Source: Martelella sp. HB161492 (lineage in GTDB: Bacteria > Pseudomonadota > Alphaproteobacteria > Rhizobiales > Rhizobiaceae). Taken from it: 64,000 bases of DNA. Position 1 is the stretch's first letter, and every line of letters starts with the position of its first letter. The stretch spans positions 248,001 to 312,000 of the forward strand of contig NZ_JAATVV010000006.1 of assembly GCF_013184775.1 (NCBI RefSeq), in the 5' to 3' direction. The notes under the pieces were generated by a model, which did not search any database, had not been told where the DNA came from, and saw nothing but the letters and a program-made list of their open reading frames with translations. Positions 27,364 to 37,900 of this stretch are shown here, piece by piece. Made by a program: the position numbers and the translations under genes.

Positions 27364-27451
27364 GCTGGAAGTGCCTTGTAAGGGAAGCCATGTGGCTCCG
27401 GGAAAGGAAAGAGGAACGGGCCGTGGCCCGTCCCGATGTCTGCGGCGCTGT

Positions 27452-28867
27452 TTAGCTGAAGCGCTCTTCCGCCAGTGCCGCACGGCCGCTTTCAGCCAGA
27501 ATCCGCAGCGTGCGCTCGCGAAGGGCAGCGGCGGCAGAAGCGGCGGAAGCATCGGTCAGGACGCCGTCAACCTTGCGCGCCACGCCATTGATGAAGACGG
27601 TCTCGACATTTGCGGCATCGGCAAAGGCGACCACCGCATCAACGGGATCAATCGCCGGCACAAGATTGATGTCATTGGCGCGGATCATGACGATATCAGC
27701 CTGCTTTCCCGGCTCGAGCGAGCCGATCCGGTGATCAAGCCCCATGGAGCGGGCATTTCCGATCGTTGCCCATTTCAGTGCATCATAGGTGTCGTGGCTC
27801 TTGCGCGGGGGGACGGGCATGCCGCGATAGACGGCATTGGTCGCGGCGGGCGCATCGGTCTTTGCCGCTGCATCGCGTTTGATATTGCGGAACAGCCGAT
27901 CGATCGCCAGACTTTCGCGCATGGCGGCCAGCATCGAGCCGGATGTTGCCGTCTCGCTGTCATTGCCGATCGCCGGCAGGCCGCCCGCTTCGAGAACGCG
28001 GCTGATGAGCGGCGCCTTGGAGCCGCCGGAAATTTCGGTCGTTGCGGTGGCGGTAATCGTGTTTCCTGTCGCGATCAGAAGCTTGATCTCGTCATCGGAC
28101 ATGGCATTGCCATGAACCGCATTGTGGCGGCTGCCGAGGATTTTCTTTTCAGCAAGGGTGAAATAGCCGCCATCGACCTTGCCCTTGCGGCCGGAATAAT
28201 GGGCGCTGGACCAGAGGTCGAGTTCGGCGGCAAGCGCAAAGTCCTTTGCGCAGACCTCGACCGGCGAGTAGTCGGGGCCCAAAATGCCGAGCGCGAGGCT
28301 CATCATGCCGCCATCGGAAGAATAACGCTTTCGCAGCCGGCGCGCTTCTTCCGCCGGATGCGGAACCTGCGAGAAATGCACTTCCCCTTCCCGCGGCAGC
28401 GTCTTGACCGTTCCGTGAATAAAAAGCGCACGGATGCCGGCGCGTTCCAGCCCGGCAATGGCCGCGTCGGAATGGTCGGGCGTGCGGTTGCCGTGGCACC
28501 ATTCGAACACGCTGGTGACACCACCGCTGATCAGCGACAATGCGCCGACATATTCGGATTGAAACATGTCGTCCGGCTGATAGACCGGCACCCATTCCGT
28601 CTGCATGTGCAGGTGATGCTCGATCCCGGTCCAGTTGACGCCAAAACCGCGCACCGCCGTCTGCCACATATGGATATGGCCGTTGATCAGGCCTGGCATG
28701 ACAATGCGATCCGTGCCGTCAATCACCTCGACATCGGGGCCGGGAACGATGTCTGTGCCGACCGCGACAATGACGTCATCTTCAAAGAGCACACCGGCAT
28801 TCTTCAAGATCCGGTCCTTGCCATCCATGGTGATGACGGTGGCGTTACGGATGAACGTTTTGGTCAT
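27452..28867 (-). CDS. Amidohydrolase family protein (TrzN/AtzB-like, subtype III)
   Basis: 471 aa from the ATG at 28867. The beta-sandwich/TIM-barrel amidohydrolase fold is shown by RIVMPGLINGHIHMWQTAVRG (HxH metal ligands, outline), the later histidines in WSSAHYSG and HNAVHGNAMSDDE, and the barrel-end aspartate in AIGNDSETATSG. The C-terminal LEPGKQADIVMI return to the sandwich is complete. Family members deaminate or dechlorinate N-heterocycles and guanidino compounds. It is 22 bp after the permease gene, so import and hydrolysis are coupled. Confidence 0.92.
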   Translation of the reverse strand: MTKTFIRNATVITMDGKDRILKNAGVLFEDDVIVAVGTDIVPGPDVEVIDGTDRIVMPGLINGHIHMWQTAVRGFGVNWTGIEHHLHMQTEWVPVYQPDDMFQSEYVGALSLISGGVTSVFEWCHGNRTPDHSDAAIAGLERAGIRALFIHGTVKTLPREGEVHFSQVPHPAEEARRLRKRYSSDGGMMSLALGILGPDYSPVEVCAKDFALAAELDLWSSAHYSGRKGKVDGGYFTLAEKKILGSRHNAVHGNAMSDDEIKLLIATGNTITATATTEISGGSKAPLISRVLEAGGLPAIGNDSETATSGSMLAAMRESLAIDRLFRNIKRDAAAKTDAPAATNAVYRGMPVPPRKSHDTYDALKWATIGNARSMGLDHRIGSLEPGKQADIVMIRANDINLVPAIDPVDAVVAFADAANVETVFINGVARKVDGVLTDASAASAAAALRERTLRILAESGRAALAEERFS

Positions 28868-28889
28868 TATTTCATCTTCCTTTGAGAAA

Positions 28890-29783
28890 TCAGCCGCGCG
28901 GATCAAGCGCGTCACGCAGCCCGTCACCGAGCAGGTTGAAGGCGAGCACGATCAGACAGATGGCTCCACCTGGAAAGATCGACATCCATGGCGCCTGTTC
29001 GAGAAAATTCTTGGCGGTGTTCAGCATCGACCCCCAGGATGGGTTCGGCGGTTGCTGACCGATACCGAGAAAGCTCAGCGCGGCTTCCGAGATGATCGCC
29101 GTCGCAATCGAGATCGTCGCCTGCACGATGATTGGCGGCAGAATGTTGGGCAGCACATAGCGGATGATGATCCAGCGATGCGGCAGACCGATCGCTCTTG
29201 CGCCTTCCACATAATCCTCGGTTTTGGTGACAAGCACCTGTCCGCGCCCGAGGCGGATGAAAATCGGTGTGGCGGCAAGGCCGATGGCGATCATGGCATG
29301 GGTGAGCGAGGGCCCGAGAAAGGCGGCGATCGAGATTGCCAGAACAAGCGAGGGAATGGCCAGCACCGCTTCTGCAACACGTGAGATGCAGGCATCCAGC
29401 ATCCCACCGAAATAGCCGGCAATGAGGCCAAGCGGCGTGCCGATGGCAAGTGCAACACAGACGGAAACGACGCCCGCCATCAGCGAGGCACGCGCACCAT
29501 AGAAGATGCGTGTCATGATATCGCGGCCAAGCTCGTCGGTTCCGAAGGGATGAACAAGGCTCGGCGGTTGCCGCACGGCCAGATAATCCGGCTTCACCGG
29601 ATCATAGGGCGACAGGACACCGGCAAAGATCGCCAGAAGCACGAGAACCAGTACGACGATCAGACCGGCAACGGCCCCCTTGTTCTTCAGGAAGCGCTCA
29701 AGGCTGCGATTGCGCCGCTTGACAGAGGGCCGTCCGGCCAAAGGCGCGGCAGCAGGTGCGGAAGCGTTCGAAGTGCTACTCAT
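28890..29783 (-). CDS. Opp/Dpp-type ABC transporter permease (DppC-like)
   Basis: 297 aa from the ATG at 29783, which shares one base with the stop of the DppB-like gene. It has an Ala/Ser-rich cytoplasmic leader, then helix 1 and the DppC element VHPFGTDELGRDIMTRIFYGARASL (outline). The EAA loop is GARAIGLPHRWIIIRYVLPNI and the terminus GDGLRDALDPRG. It partners the DppB-like gene and the two ATPases at 32324-34431. Confidence 0.93.
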   Translation of the reverse strand: MSSTSNASAPAAAPLAGRPSVKRRNRSLERFLKNKGAVAGLIVVLVLVLLAIFAGVLSPYDPVKPDYLAVRQPPSLVHPFGTDELGRDIMTRIFYGARASLMAGVVSVCVALAIGTPLGLIAGYFGGMLDACISRVAEAVLAIPSLVLAISIAAFLGPSLTHAMIAIGLAATPIFIRLGRGQVLVTKTEDYVEGARAIGLPHRWIIIRYVLPNILPPIIVQATISIATAIISEAALSFLGIGQQPPNPSWGSMLNTAKNFLEQAPWMSIFPGGAICLIVLAFNLLGDGLRDALDPRG

Positions 29784-30727
29784 CAGCCCTTCCTCAGTTT
29801 CGGATTGATCAGGATGTAGAGCATGTCTGCCAGCAGATTGAGCAGGATGAAGGCGATGGCCGTACACAGCACGACGCCCTGCACCACGGCGTAATCACGG
29901 GTGAAGACGCCATCGACCATCAACTTTCCGAAGCCTGGAATGGTGAAGATCTGCTCGGTCAGAACCGCACCGGCCATCAGCTCGCCGAACAGCAGCGTCA
30001 CCATGGTGACCACCGGCATCAGCGCATTGCGGAAGCCATGCCGGAGCACAACGGCGGGCCGGCGCAGCCCCTTGGCCCGGGCAGTGCGAATATAGTCGGA
30101 GCGCAGCGCCTCGATCATGGCTGACCGGGTGTGACGCATGAGATAGGCCGCAATTGGCGTCGACAGCACGAAAGCGGGCATGATGATCAGCTTGAGAAAC
30201 CTGACCGGATCCTCCGTGATCGACACGAAGCCACCGGAGGGCAGCCACTTCAGATGCACGGCGACAACAAGGATAAGAATGATGCCGAGCCAGAAATTCG
30301 GGATCGACATGCCGGCAAGACCGAAGGCATTGACCACATAGTCGGTGCCTGTGCCCTTGCGGGTGGCGGCAAAGATGCCGGCAGGAATGCCGATCAGTAT
30401 GGCCAGCACCATGGCTGCGGCGGAAAGCTGAAGCGTCACCGGCAATTTCTGGGCGATCAGCGTCGTTACCGGAACTTCGGTTCTGAGCGAGTGGCCGAGA
30501 TTTCCGTGCAGCACATCACTGATCCAGTAACCATACTGAACCCAGAGCGGATCGTTGAGATGATACTGTTCCCGCAAAAGCGCGAGCACGGCCGGATCGC
30601 GTTCCTCCCCTGCAAAGATCAGGGCAGGATCGCCCGGCATCAGTTTCTGCATCAAAAACACGATGACAGAGACGATGAAAAGCGTCGGTATGGCGATGAG
30701 TAAGCGGCGAAGCAGGAGATTGAGCAT
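29783..30727 (-). CDS. Opp/Dpp-type ABC transporter permease (DppB-like)
   Basis: 314 aa from the ATG at 30727. The family landmarks are LLLRRLLIAIPTLFIVSVIVF, PGDPALIFAGEERDPAVLALLREQYHLNDPLW (outline), NFWLGIILILVVAVHL, and the EAA loop RAKGLRRPAVVLRHGFRNALMPV. It has six predicted spans. It is separated from the binding-protein gene by a 60-bp space with a GC hairpin. Confidence 0.93.
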   Translation of the reverse strand: MLNLLLRRLLIAIPTLFIVSVIVFLMQKLMPGDPALIFAGEERDPAVLALLREQYHLNDPLWVQYGYWISDVLHGNLGHSLRTEVPVTTLIAQKLPVTLQLSAAAMVLAILIGIPAGIFAATRKGTGTDYVVNAFGLAGMSIPNFWLGIILILVVAVHLKWLPSGGFVSITEDPVRFLKLIIMPAFVLSTPIAAYLMRHTRSAMIEALRSDYIRTARAKGLRRPAVVLRHGFRNALMPVVTMVTLLFGELMAGAVLTEQIFTIPGFGKLMVDGVFTRDYAVVQGVVLCTAIAFILLNLLADMLYILINPKLRKG

Positions 30728-30750
30728 GACAGATCTTCGGCGATGGCGAC

Positions 30751-30770
30751 GCCCCGGCACGGGCCGGAGC
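30751..30770 (-). terminator. Intercistronic hairpin between binding-protein and permease genes
   Basis: On the minus-strand RNA, GCUCCGGC pairs with GCCGGGGC (one G-U) around a 4-nt loop. There is no U-tract, so it is more likely an RNA-stability or attenuation element that favours binding-protein expression than a full terminator. Confidence 0.45.
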
Positions 30771-30787
30771 GCCGCGTCTGGTCGCGG

Positions 30788-32275
30788 TTACTGGGCGAGC
30801 GAAACGTCCTTCAGGCGGATGACGCCATCGGAATAGGGAACAAAGCCCTCAAGCTTGTCGGAATAGGCGTAGGCCCACAGCTCGTTGTAGAGGAAGATGT
30901 AGGGGCGTTCCTGCATCATGATATCCATGAACTGCTTGTAGTATTCCTTGCGCTCGGCCTCGTCCGATGTCTCGCGCGCCTTGGCAAACAGTGCGTCAAC
31001 CTCCGGCGAGCAATAGCCGGTGTCGTTCAGAGAGCTGCCGCACAGGGCGAAGTTGGAGAAATTGCCGTCGGGGTCGACGCGTCCGGCCCATCCGGCCTGG
31101 CCGATGTCGAAATTGCCATCGGCAAGGGCGGCCTGCAGTGCGGAAAACTCGCTGGCCTTGAGCTTGACGTCAAAGCCTGCTTCCCCCGCCATGGCCTGGA
31201 TCAGTTCCATCACCTGCTGCATCAGCGTGTTGTTGCCATAGATGATCTCGACCGTCGGATGTTCGTAGCCGGCCTCCTTCAGCAGCGCCTTGGCCTTTTC
31301 GACATCACGCGGATGCGAGCGGCTGTCGTCATAGGCGAAATGGAGCGGCGAGAAGGGCTGGAAATCGGGCTGCAGCAACCCCTGACCGGCAACCTGATTG
31401 ATGACATCGCGGTCGATCGCGAGATCGAAGGCCTCACGGACCCGCACATCCTTCGCCATCGGGCTGTCGCCCTTCAGGTTGATTTCAAGGCCGCGCCAGC
31501 CAAGGCTCGGAACGGTGGCAAAGCCGAGTTCCGGATCATTCTTGACCGAAGCAACATCGCTGGGGGCCACGCGTTCGATCAACTGGAAAGCGCCGGAGCG
31601 CAGATTGGCAAGGCGAACCGTTGCATCCGGCACGGGCATATAGGTCACCGTGTCGAAGTGGAAATGGTCGGCATCGTAATAGGTCGGATCCTTCTCCAGC
31701 ACGATCTTGTCGTTCTGGACACGCTCCTTGAACTTGTAGGGGCCGACGCAGACCGGATTCTGGGCAAAGTCATCCTTGGCGAAGGCGGTCGGCGACAGCA
31801 TCATGCCCGGCTGACCGGTCAGCTGCGACATCAGCGTGCTGTCAGGGGCCTTGAGATGGAGCGTCACGGTCAGAGGATCAATGACCTCGACATTGTCGAC
31901 CGAGATCAGCTCGGCCTTGCGCAGGCTGCCCTCAAGCGTCATCGAGCGATCGAAATTCGCCTTGACGGCGTCTGCATTGAACGGCGTCCCGTCCTGAAAG
32001 GTTACACCATCACGCAGATGGAAGGTCAGATCCTTCTGATCGTCGGAAAGATCCCAGCTGGTTGCAAGCTCGGGCACATATTTGAGATTGGAATCGACAT
32101 CGACCAGCGTATCGCACATCGACTGGAACACGACCTTGCCGACGAAGGTGCGCGAGCGGTCCGGATCGAGAAGATCGGGATCATCCTGCAAACCGATGGT
32201 GATATCCTGGGCGAGAGCGGCCGAGGCGCCTGCCATCGTGGCAAGCAGCGCAATGGCACTGACGGACAATTTCAT
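30788..32275 (-). CDS. ABC transporter substrate-binding protein, family 5
   Basis: 495 aa from the ATG at 32275 (AAGGAA 8-13 nt upstream). Sec signal peptide in residues 1-22 (ATMAGASAALAQD). SBP_bac_5 core: FHLRDGVTFQDGTPFNADAVKANFDR (outline), CVGPYKFKERVQNDKIVLEK and VREAFDLAIDRDVI. Three cysteine positions in the mature part (SMCDTL, NPVCVG, LCGSS/GYCSP) could form disulfides. It is the third gene of the operon, after both ATPases, an uncommon order in which the ATPases come first. Confidence 0.92.
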   Translation of the reverse strand: MKLSVSAIALLATMAGASAALAQDITIGLQDDPDLLDPDRSRTFVGKVVFQSMCDTLVDVDSNLKYVPELATSWDLSDDQKDLTFHLRDGVTFQDGTPFNADAVKANFDRSMTLEGSLRKAELISVDNVEVIDPLTVTLHLKAPDSTLMSQLTGQPGMMLSPTAFAKDDFAQNPVCVGPYKFKERVQNDKIVLEKDPTYYDADHFHFDTVTYMPVPDATVRLANLRSGAFQLIERVAPSDVASVKNDPELGFATVPSLGWRGLEINLKGDSPMAKDVRVREAFDLAIDRDVINQVAGQGLLQPDFQPFSPLHFAYDDSRSHPRDVEKAKALLKEAGYEHPTVEIIYGNNTLMQQVMELIQAMAGEAGFDVKLKASEFSALQAALADGNFDIGQAGWAGRVDPDGNFSNFALCGSSLNDTGYCSPEVDALFAKARETSDEAERKEYYKQFMDIMMQERPYIFLYNELWAYAYSDKLEGFVPYSDGVIRLKDVSLAQ

Positions 32276-32323
32276 ACGAGCTGTTCCTTTCATTGCTTTA
32301 TGGGATATTGATGCGTTTCAGTT

Positions 32324-33409
32324 TCAGTCCGGGAGGGTCTCGGGGGTCAGCGCCTGCCGGGCGCGATAGAGCTGCAGGCGCTGTTCAAGCTTTGACGGGA
32401 CGGCCATCTCCGCTGCTGCCTTCGGGCGAGATTGTCGGATTTCGGCATAGAAATGACAGGCTGCCTGGTGACCATTTCCGACATCGCGAAGATGCGGGAC
32501 TTCTGTCAGGCACCGTTCCCGCGCGAAGGGACAGCGCGGATGGAAGCTGCAGCCGGAAGGGACATTGGCCGCATCCGGCAGATCCCCTTCGGCGGCCGAA
32601 CGCGCCTGCCGCGCGGCGGGCGACGACACGGGAACGGCCGCCATCAGGCTCTGCGTGTAGGGATGAAGCGGCGCACCATAGAGGTCTTCCACCGGGCCGA
32701 TCTCGACGATCTGACCGAGATACATGACCGCGACGCGATCGCTCATATGGCGCACGACGACGAGATCATGGGCGACGATGATCATCGTCAGTCCGAATTC
32801 GTGCTTCAGATCTTCGAGAAGATTGATGATCTGGGCCTGGACCGAAACATCCAGTGCGGAAACCGGCTCATCGCCGATGATGAGCTTCGGATCACCGGCG
32901 AGCGCGCGGGCAATGCCGATACGCTGGCGCTGTCCACCGGAAAACTCATGCGGATAGAGATCCGCCTGATCCGGCCTCAGCCCGACGCGGGCCATGAGAT
33001 CAAGCACTTTGTTGCGACGCTCCTTGCCGCTGAGGCGGCCCTCGAGCCAGATCGGCTCACCGATGATCTCGGCGACGGTCATGCGCGGGTTGAGCGAGGA
33101 GAACGGGTCCTGAAAAATCATCTGCGCCTGACGGCGGAAGGCGCGCTTGGCACCGCCCTTCAGCGCAGCGACATCCTGGCCCTCAAACACCACCCGTCCC
33201 TCGCTGAGGGCGATGAGGTCCAAGAGCAGGCGCGACAGTGTCGACTTGCCACAACCGCTCTCGCCGACAATGGCAAAGGTTTCTCCGTGGCGGATCTCCA
33301 GATTGACCGCACTGACCGCATGAACGGGCCGTGGCGCCTTCAAGAGATTGGTGCGGCTGAGGAAGGTCTTGCTGACGCCATCAGCGCGCAGGATGATTTC
33401 GGAAGTCAT
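32324..33409 (-). CDS. Opp/Dpp-type ABC transporter ATP-binding protein (DppF-like)
   Basis: 361 aa. Walker A GESGCGKST near residue 49, Q-loop MIFQDPFSSLNPRMT, signature FSGGQRQRIGIARAL, Walker B LIIGDEPVSALD. The C-terminal extension has the cysteine cluster CSFHPRCPFARERC and a further 50-residue tail. The PVSALD form and the sequence PRPVHAVSAVNLEIRHGE mark it as the DppF/OppF-type partner. It overlaps the DppD-like gene by 4 nt. Confidence 0.94.
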   Translation of the reverse strand: MTSEIILRADGVSKTFLSRTNLLKAPRPVHAVSAVNLEIRHGETFAIVGESGCGKSTLSRLLLDLIALSEGRVVFEGQDVAALKGGAKRAFRRQAQMIFQDPFSSLNPRMTVAEIIGEPIWLEGRLSGKERRNKVLDLMARVGLRPDQADLYPHEFSGGQRQRIGIARALAGDPKLIIGDEPVSALDVSVQAQIINLLEDLKHEFGLTMIIVAHDLVVVRHMSDRVAVMYLGQIVEIGPVEDLYGAPLHPYTQSLMAAVPVSSPAARQARSAAEGDLPDAANVPSGCSFHPRCPFARERCLTEVPHLRDVGNGHQAACHFYAEIRQSRPKAAAEMAVPSKLEQRLQLYRARQALTPETLPD

Positions 33410-34431
33410 GCGGAAGGCTCCAGGGCGATTGCCGTCGTGTTCTCTTCGATGGGCGCATGAAAGCAGGCAACTGAATGATCGCTGCCGAGATCCGTCATCG
33501 GCGGCTTTTCGGCAAAGCAGCGCGCCGAGGCGAAGGGACAGCGCGGCGCAAAACGACAGCCAACAGGAAAATCGGCCGGCGCCGGAACATTGCCGTCGAT
33601 CGTGGCCAGCCGCCCGGCGCGCGCGCCCATCGTCGGCATCGCACCGAACAGACCGATCGTGTAGGGATGCTGCGGATCCTCGAAGATCGCCTCCGTCGTG
33701 CCGCTTTCGACGATCCTGCCCGCATACATCACGACAAGCCGGTCGGCGACCTCGGCCACCACGCGCAGGTCATGGGTGATCATCACCACGGCGGTTCCGG
33801 TTTCACGCTGCATTTCTTTCATCAGATCGAGGATCTGGGCCTGAATGGTCACATCCAGGGCCGTGGTCGGCTCGTCAGCGATCAGCAGTTTCGGATTGTT
33901 GATCAGCGCCATGGCAATCATGATGCGCTGGCGCTGACCGCCGGACATCTGGTGCGGATAGGCGTGAAAACGCCGTTCGGGCGCCGGAACACCGACCCGC
34001 CGCAGCATGTCGATCACCTCGTCCCTGATGTCTGCGCGGCTTCCCGGACGATGGCGCCGGATCGCCTCCCCAATCTGATAGCCGACGGTGTAGGATGGAT
34101 TGAGCGACGTCATCGGCTCCTGAAAGATCATCGCGATCTCGTTGCCACGGATATCCTCGCGCCGCCGCTCGCTGACCTTGAGCAAATCCTGCCCCGCAAC
34201 CCTGATTTCGCCGGCCATGCGCGGCGCCGACAGCAGCCCCATGATCGCCAGCGACGTCAGGCTCTTGCCACAACCGCTTTCGCCGACGATGCAGAGCATT
34301 TCACCGCTACGGACCGAAAAGGACACCTGATCGACGATATCGGGCATGTCCGGGCCGGAAAAACTGATGCACAGATCGCGCAGTTCAAGCACGGCTTCGC
34401 CCGCGTGATCATCTGGTCGATTCAACATCAT
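33406..34431 (-). CDS. Opp/Dpp-type ABC transporter ATP-binding protein (DppD-like)
   Basis: 341 aa and the first gene of the IclR-associated operon. Walker A GESGCGKSL, Q-loop MIFQEPMTSLNPSYT, signature MSGGQRQRIMIAMAL, Walker B LLIADEPTTALD, and the C-terminal CRFAPRCPFASARC cluster. An ATG one codon downstream is an equally good start. The AT-rich control region in front of it carries perfect palindromes. Confidence 0.94.
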   Translation of the reverse strand: MMLNRPDDHAGEAVLELRDLCISFSGPDMPDIVDQVSFSVRSGEMLCIVGESGCGKSLTSLAIMGLLSAPRMAGEIRVAGQDLLKVSERRREDIRGNEIAMIFQEPMTSLNPSYTVGYQIGEAIRRHRPGSRADIRDEVIDMLRRVGVPAPERRFHAYPHQMSGGQRQRIMIAMALINNPKLLIADEPTTALDVTIQAQILDLMKEMQRETGTAVVMITHDLRVVAEVADRLVVMYAGRIVESGTTEAIFEDPQHPYTIGLFGAMPTMGARAGRLATIDGNVPAPADFPVGCRFAPRCPFASARCFAEKPPMTDLGSDHSVACFHAPIEENTTAIALEPSA

Positions 34432-34479
34432 ACTCCTGCAGTGAAAGCCGTTCGGAATTCATTGTATGCAAGAAGTATT

Positions 34480-34529
34480 CACGAAATTTCGTGTTGTGAA
34501 ATAGCGATCCGCGAAAATTTCATGAAATT
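34480..34529. promoter_or_regulatory. Pair of perfect palindromes upstream of the importer operon, IclR operator candidates
   Basis: CACGAAATTTCGTG (34480-34493) and AATTTCATGAAATT (34516-34529) are both perfect 14-bp palindromes and share the TTTC/GAAA half-sites. They lie 49 and 85 bp before the start of the DppD-like gene. IclR-type proteins bind short AT-rich palindromes of this kind; the iclR gene ends the same operon. Confidence 0.55.
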
Positions 34530-34907
34530 CAGTCGAAAAACATCGATTTGCACCGTTTTTGAGCAACAATTCGCAATTTCAGCGATATTTGCCGAAATCT
34601 CGACCATCCTGATTTTAGTCAATATTGAATATTTTATATTATGAAATATTTTCACGCTCAAAAGCCGCCGCACTCAAAGGCATGCCCTTCCGCGGTCGTC
34701 ATCCTCAGACAGGAGGCTGAACATCAAAAGGCGCAGAGAGGTGGTTGGCACGTTCATCTGCCGTGAACAACGACGATCATGTTCTCGGACGCGCTTTCGT
34801 CTCATCGGCCCAGCTGGCCGTACCAACGCGAGACACGTCAGCCGTCAACTGATGGCAACAGCTGTATGTGACTTCAAAATATGCTCTTTTAGGCTGATTT
34901 CAGTGCA
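34530..34907. other. Non-coding stretch
   Basis: No supported gene. The first 130 bp are strongly AT-rich, unlike the neighbours, and contain a further inverted repeat AATATTT-N9-AAATATT (34625-34650 region). The rest is normal in composition. A 67-codon open frame at 34741-34944 has no ribosome site and no recognisable family and runs into the autotransporter gene, so it is not called. Confidence 0.5.
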
Positions 34908-37900
34908 TCACCATTTGATCTTGAGGCCAATATTGCCTCCATAACCATAGGAACCACTGTTGAGTCCTGAAGAGGCGGCAAGTTCGGCATAGGCACTGAA
35001 GTGTAGCTTGGCGGTCCGCCAGTCGTAGGACATGCCGAGCGCAATATCGCCGGACCAGTCATCGGGTTGCGAGGTGAAATTGTAGAGCTCGGAAACGGTC
35101 GCGCTCGTCTCGCCGAGAAACTCATGACTGAGGCCCGCGGTCCCGTAGAGGCGTGCCGAACGGGCCCGGCCCGCCGCATCCTGCCACGCGCTGGCCTTTT
35201 CCAGCTCAATCCCGACACGGCCAAGAAGGCTCTGTCCGCGGTCGAAATCCACCTTGTCGGAATAGGCGCCCGTAAAGCCGTCAATGGAGACGGAGGTAAA
35301 GGAAAGCTGCGCCTGCGGCGTCAGTGAAACACCCTCTGCAACCACGATGCTCTGGCCTATTTCCGCCGAGAGACCGTAACCGAAGGCATCGCTGTCTTCC
35401 GGGGAAAACACCAGGTCGTCGGCCTTCAGCTCGCTGGTGAACCAGGTCATATCGGCCTGTCCGTCGAAATAGAAGCCGCCGGTTGAAAACCAGGTGGTTG
35501 TGGCGCCCAAGCCCCATCCCGTCGGGCGGATTTTGGAGTCTCCGTAACGGGAATGGATAGTTGCTTCGCCATTTCTGTAGCTGCCCGTCAGACCGGCGAC
35601 CAGAATGCCGGCATCATTGTCGACGAGAAGGCCGTCCAACCCGGTCTGCAGTTCAAACTGCGAGAGATCACTGTCATAGCTGGTGGTGCTGTCTTGCGGA
35701 TCGTTGTGACTGAACGCGCTATGGACGCGCCCCCAAACGGCATCCAAAGCGGGGCCGGACGAAAGCGCTGTGCCATGGTCGTAGCGCCCGCCCGTTCGCC
35801 CGGAAAGCGACGGCATCCGCATCATGTCGAGAACGACCGATGGATAAGCTTCGTAAAGTGGCACATAAGGCTGCAGCGTCACGCCGGCCGCAATCCATTG
35901 CCGCAGGTTGCGGCTGTCGCTGAAATCGAGGGTCTGAATTTCCTCGAAAGAAACACGGCCAGAGGATGACAGATAGTAGCCGAAGCTAAGATAGGGGGCA
36001 TAGACGCTCGTATTCTTGTTCAGCACGAGTTGATAGGCGTAGACCGAAGCAAAATATATCCCCCCTTCAAGAACAAAGGCGTTATCCGACGACAGGTCCG
36101 CTGGGTCGAGCGCGATCAGCAGCGTGTACCCGCCGACAGGATTACCGGAATTGGCGGCATTGATGGAGATCGTAGTCGAACCGGAGACCTGTCCGTTGAG
36201 AGAAAGCGTATCGCTTCCATATATCGTGTAAGACGACATCCGGTGAAAGTCGACATCAAGAACAACCGAGCCGCCATTGCCGGTATAGTTTCCGCTGACC
36301 AGGAGCGAAGTGTGTGTCACGCCATCGGCAAGGTTGAGCGTTCCACCACCGAGCATGAAATTGCCACCGACGGTAACCTGGCCAGAACCTTTCACTTGAA
36401 ATTCGGAGAGCCCGGAAGCGGAAACGGAAACACGGGGTTCGATGACCATATCGCTGACGAGTTGAACATTGCCGTTGAGTGTGCTGTCACCCGCGCTTGT
36501 GTCAATCGTCAGGGTTGAGCCCCCTGCGATCCACAGATCGCCAAAACCACTGGAGCCAGTCGTGTCGAGATCAAGGCGTCCGCTCATTTCGATTGCGGAA
36601 TCCTGAAGATAGATCACCTCCCAGTTCGTCAGCCTTGATGCATCGATCTTGCCGGTGACCCCCTGATACTGCAGGTAATCGGAAGCAGAATCGGCATCGC
36701 CGCCATCGAGAGCATAGGTTGAAGGGTCAGGCAGTTGCAGTTGCTCGTTAGCGATTTCTGAGCCGAAATAGGCTGCATCACCACTGCCCTGGCCAAAGAA
36801 TGTGCCGTAGAAGGCCCCGCCAGACCACAAAAATAGATCGAGGCCCTGATCGGTCGGCAGCGTCGCGGGATCCCGGGACTGATCGTAGTCGCCATAGACA
36901 TTTCCAGTGAAGGTTCCACCTGATATGGCAAATGTGGAGTCGCCGCTCCCCATCATCGCGGCACCTGTAACCGTTCCCGATGTGCTGACGATGAACGAGC
37001 GCGCCCAGCCCTCGGCACCTTTCCAGATCGAATAACCGTTGCTTGCAGCCGATGCATCAACAACCATTTCTGCGCCGATAGTGATACGGATATTGTCGGA
37101 AATGGTCGTCACCGTGCTGTCAGAGGGGATGCCAATGGCGGCCTTTGCGTCACCGCTCGCAGTGATAAGCCCTCTGGAAAGGTCAACTTTCGTCGACTTG
37201 CTGTTGGCGCTGTTGGAAACGCCGATACCAAGACTGTCCGTTCCAGACACCTGGATCGTGCCCTCAGTCATGGAAATCGAAACTTCGCCCGCCCCGACGT
37301 TACGGGCAGAAAGTCCATGACTTGCCGTGCCGCTGGTTGTAATGGCACCTCCCTCCAAGGTCAGTGTCACCGTGCCGGTACTCGCGATATTGTCGATTTC
37401 GCTCGCCACGCCGGGGGATAAATTGCCGGTTGTTATGACGCTGCCGCCAGACATGGTTGTGCTGGCATTGCCGTAGCTGGCCAAGGCCGCAAGCGCAGCG
37501 GCTCCGTCCTGCGCGAATGTCACCGTCCCGCCTGTCATGGTGATAGTGGCATCGGTCAATACAGTCGCCAAGGCGTGAACCGAGCCGTTTACCGTGGCGT
37601 CAGAACTGCTTCCGTCGGTAATCTTGACCGATGCCTTTCCCAGCTTGGATTGGGCCAGAATATCTCCGTTCACCGTGAGGTATTGGGTCATCAAAAGGCT
37701 CGCGAGCGATGAGTTGTCGCTGATCGCCCCGATCGTGATATCGCCGTTCACAGTCATTGCCGGGTTCTTGAGCTCGATCGTGCCGCCCTCGACATAGGTG
37801 ATCCCGGGATAATTCGACATGGTACATTCAACGGCAGTCGTGGCGGAAATCACGTCGCCACAGACCCCGTCTTCGGCCTTCGCGACGCCTGCACCGCAAG

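Noticed and set aside
30743-32311. 522-codon plus-strand open frame
   Set aside because: Antisense to a binding protein with a signal peptide and family motifs; repetitive Gly/Arg/Ile composition of a shadow frame.
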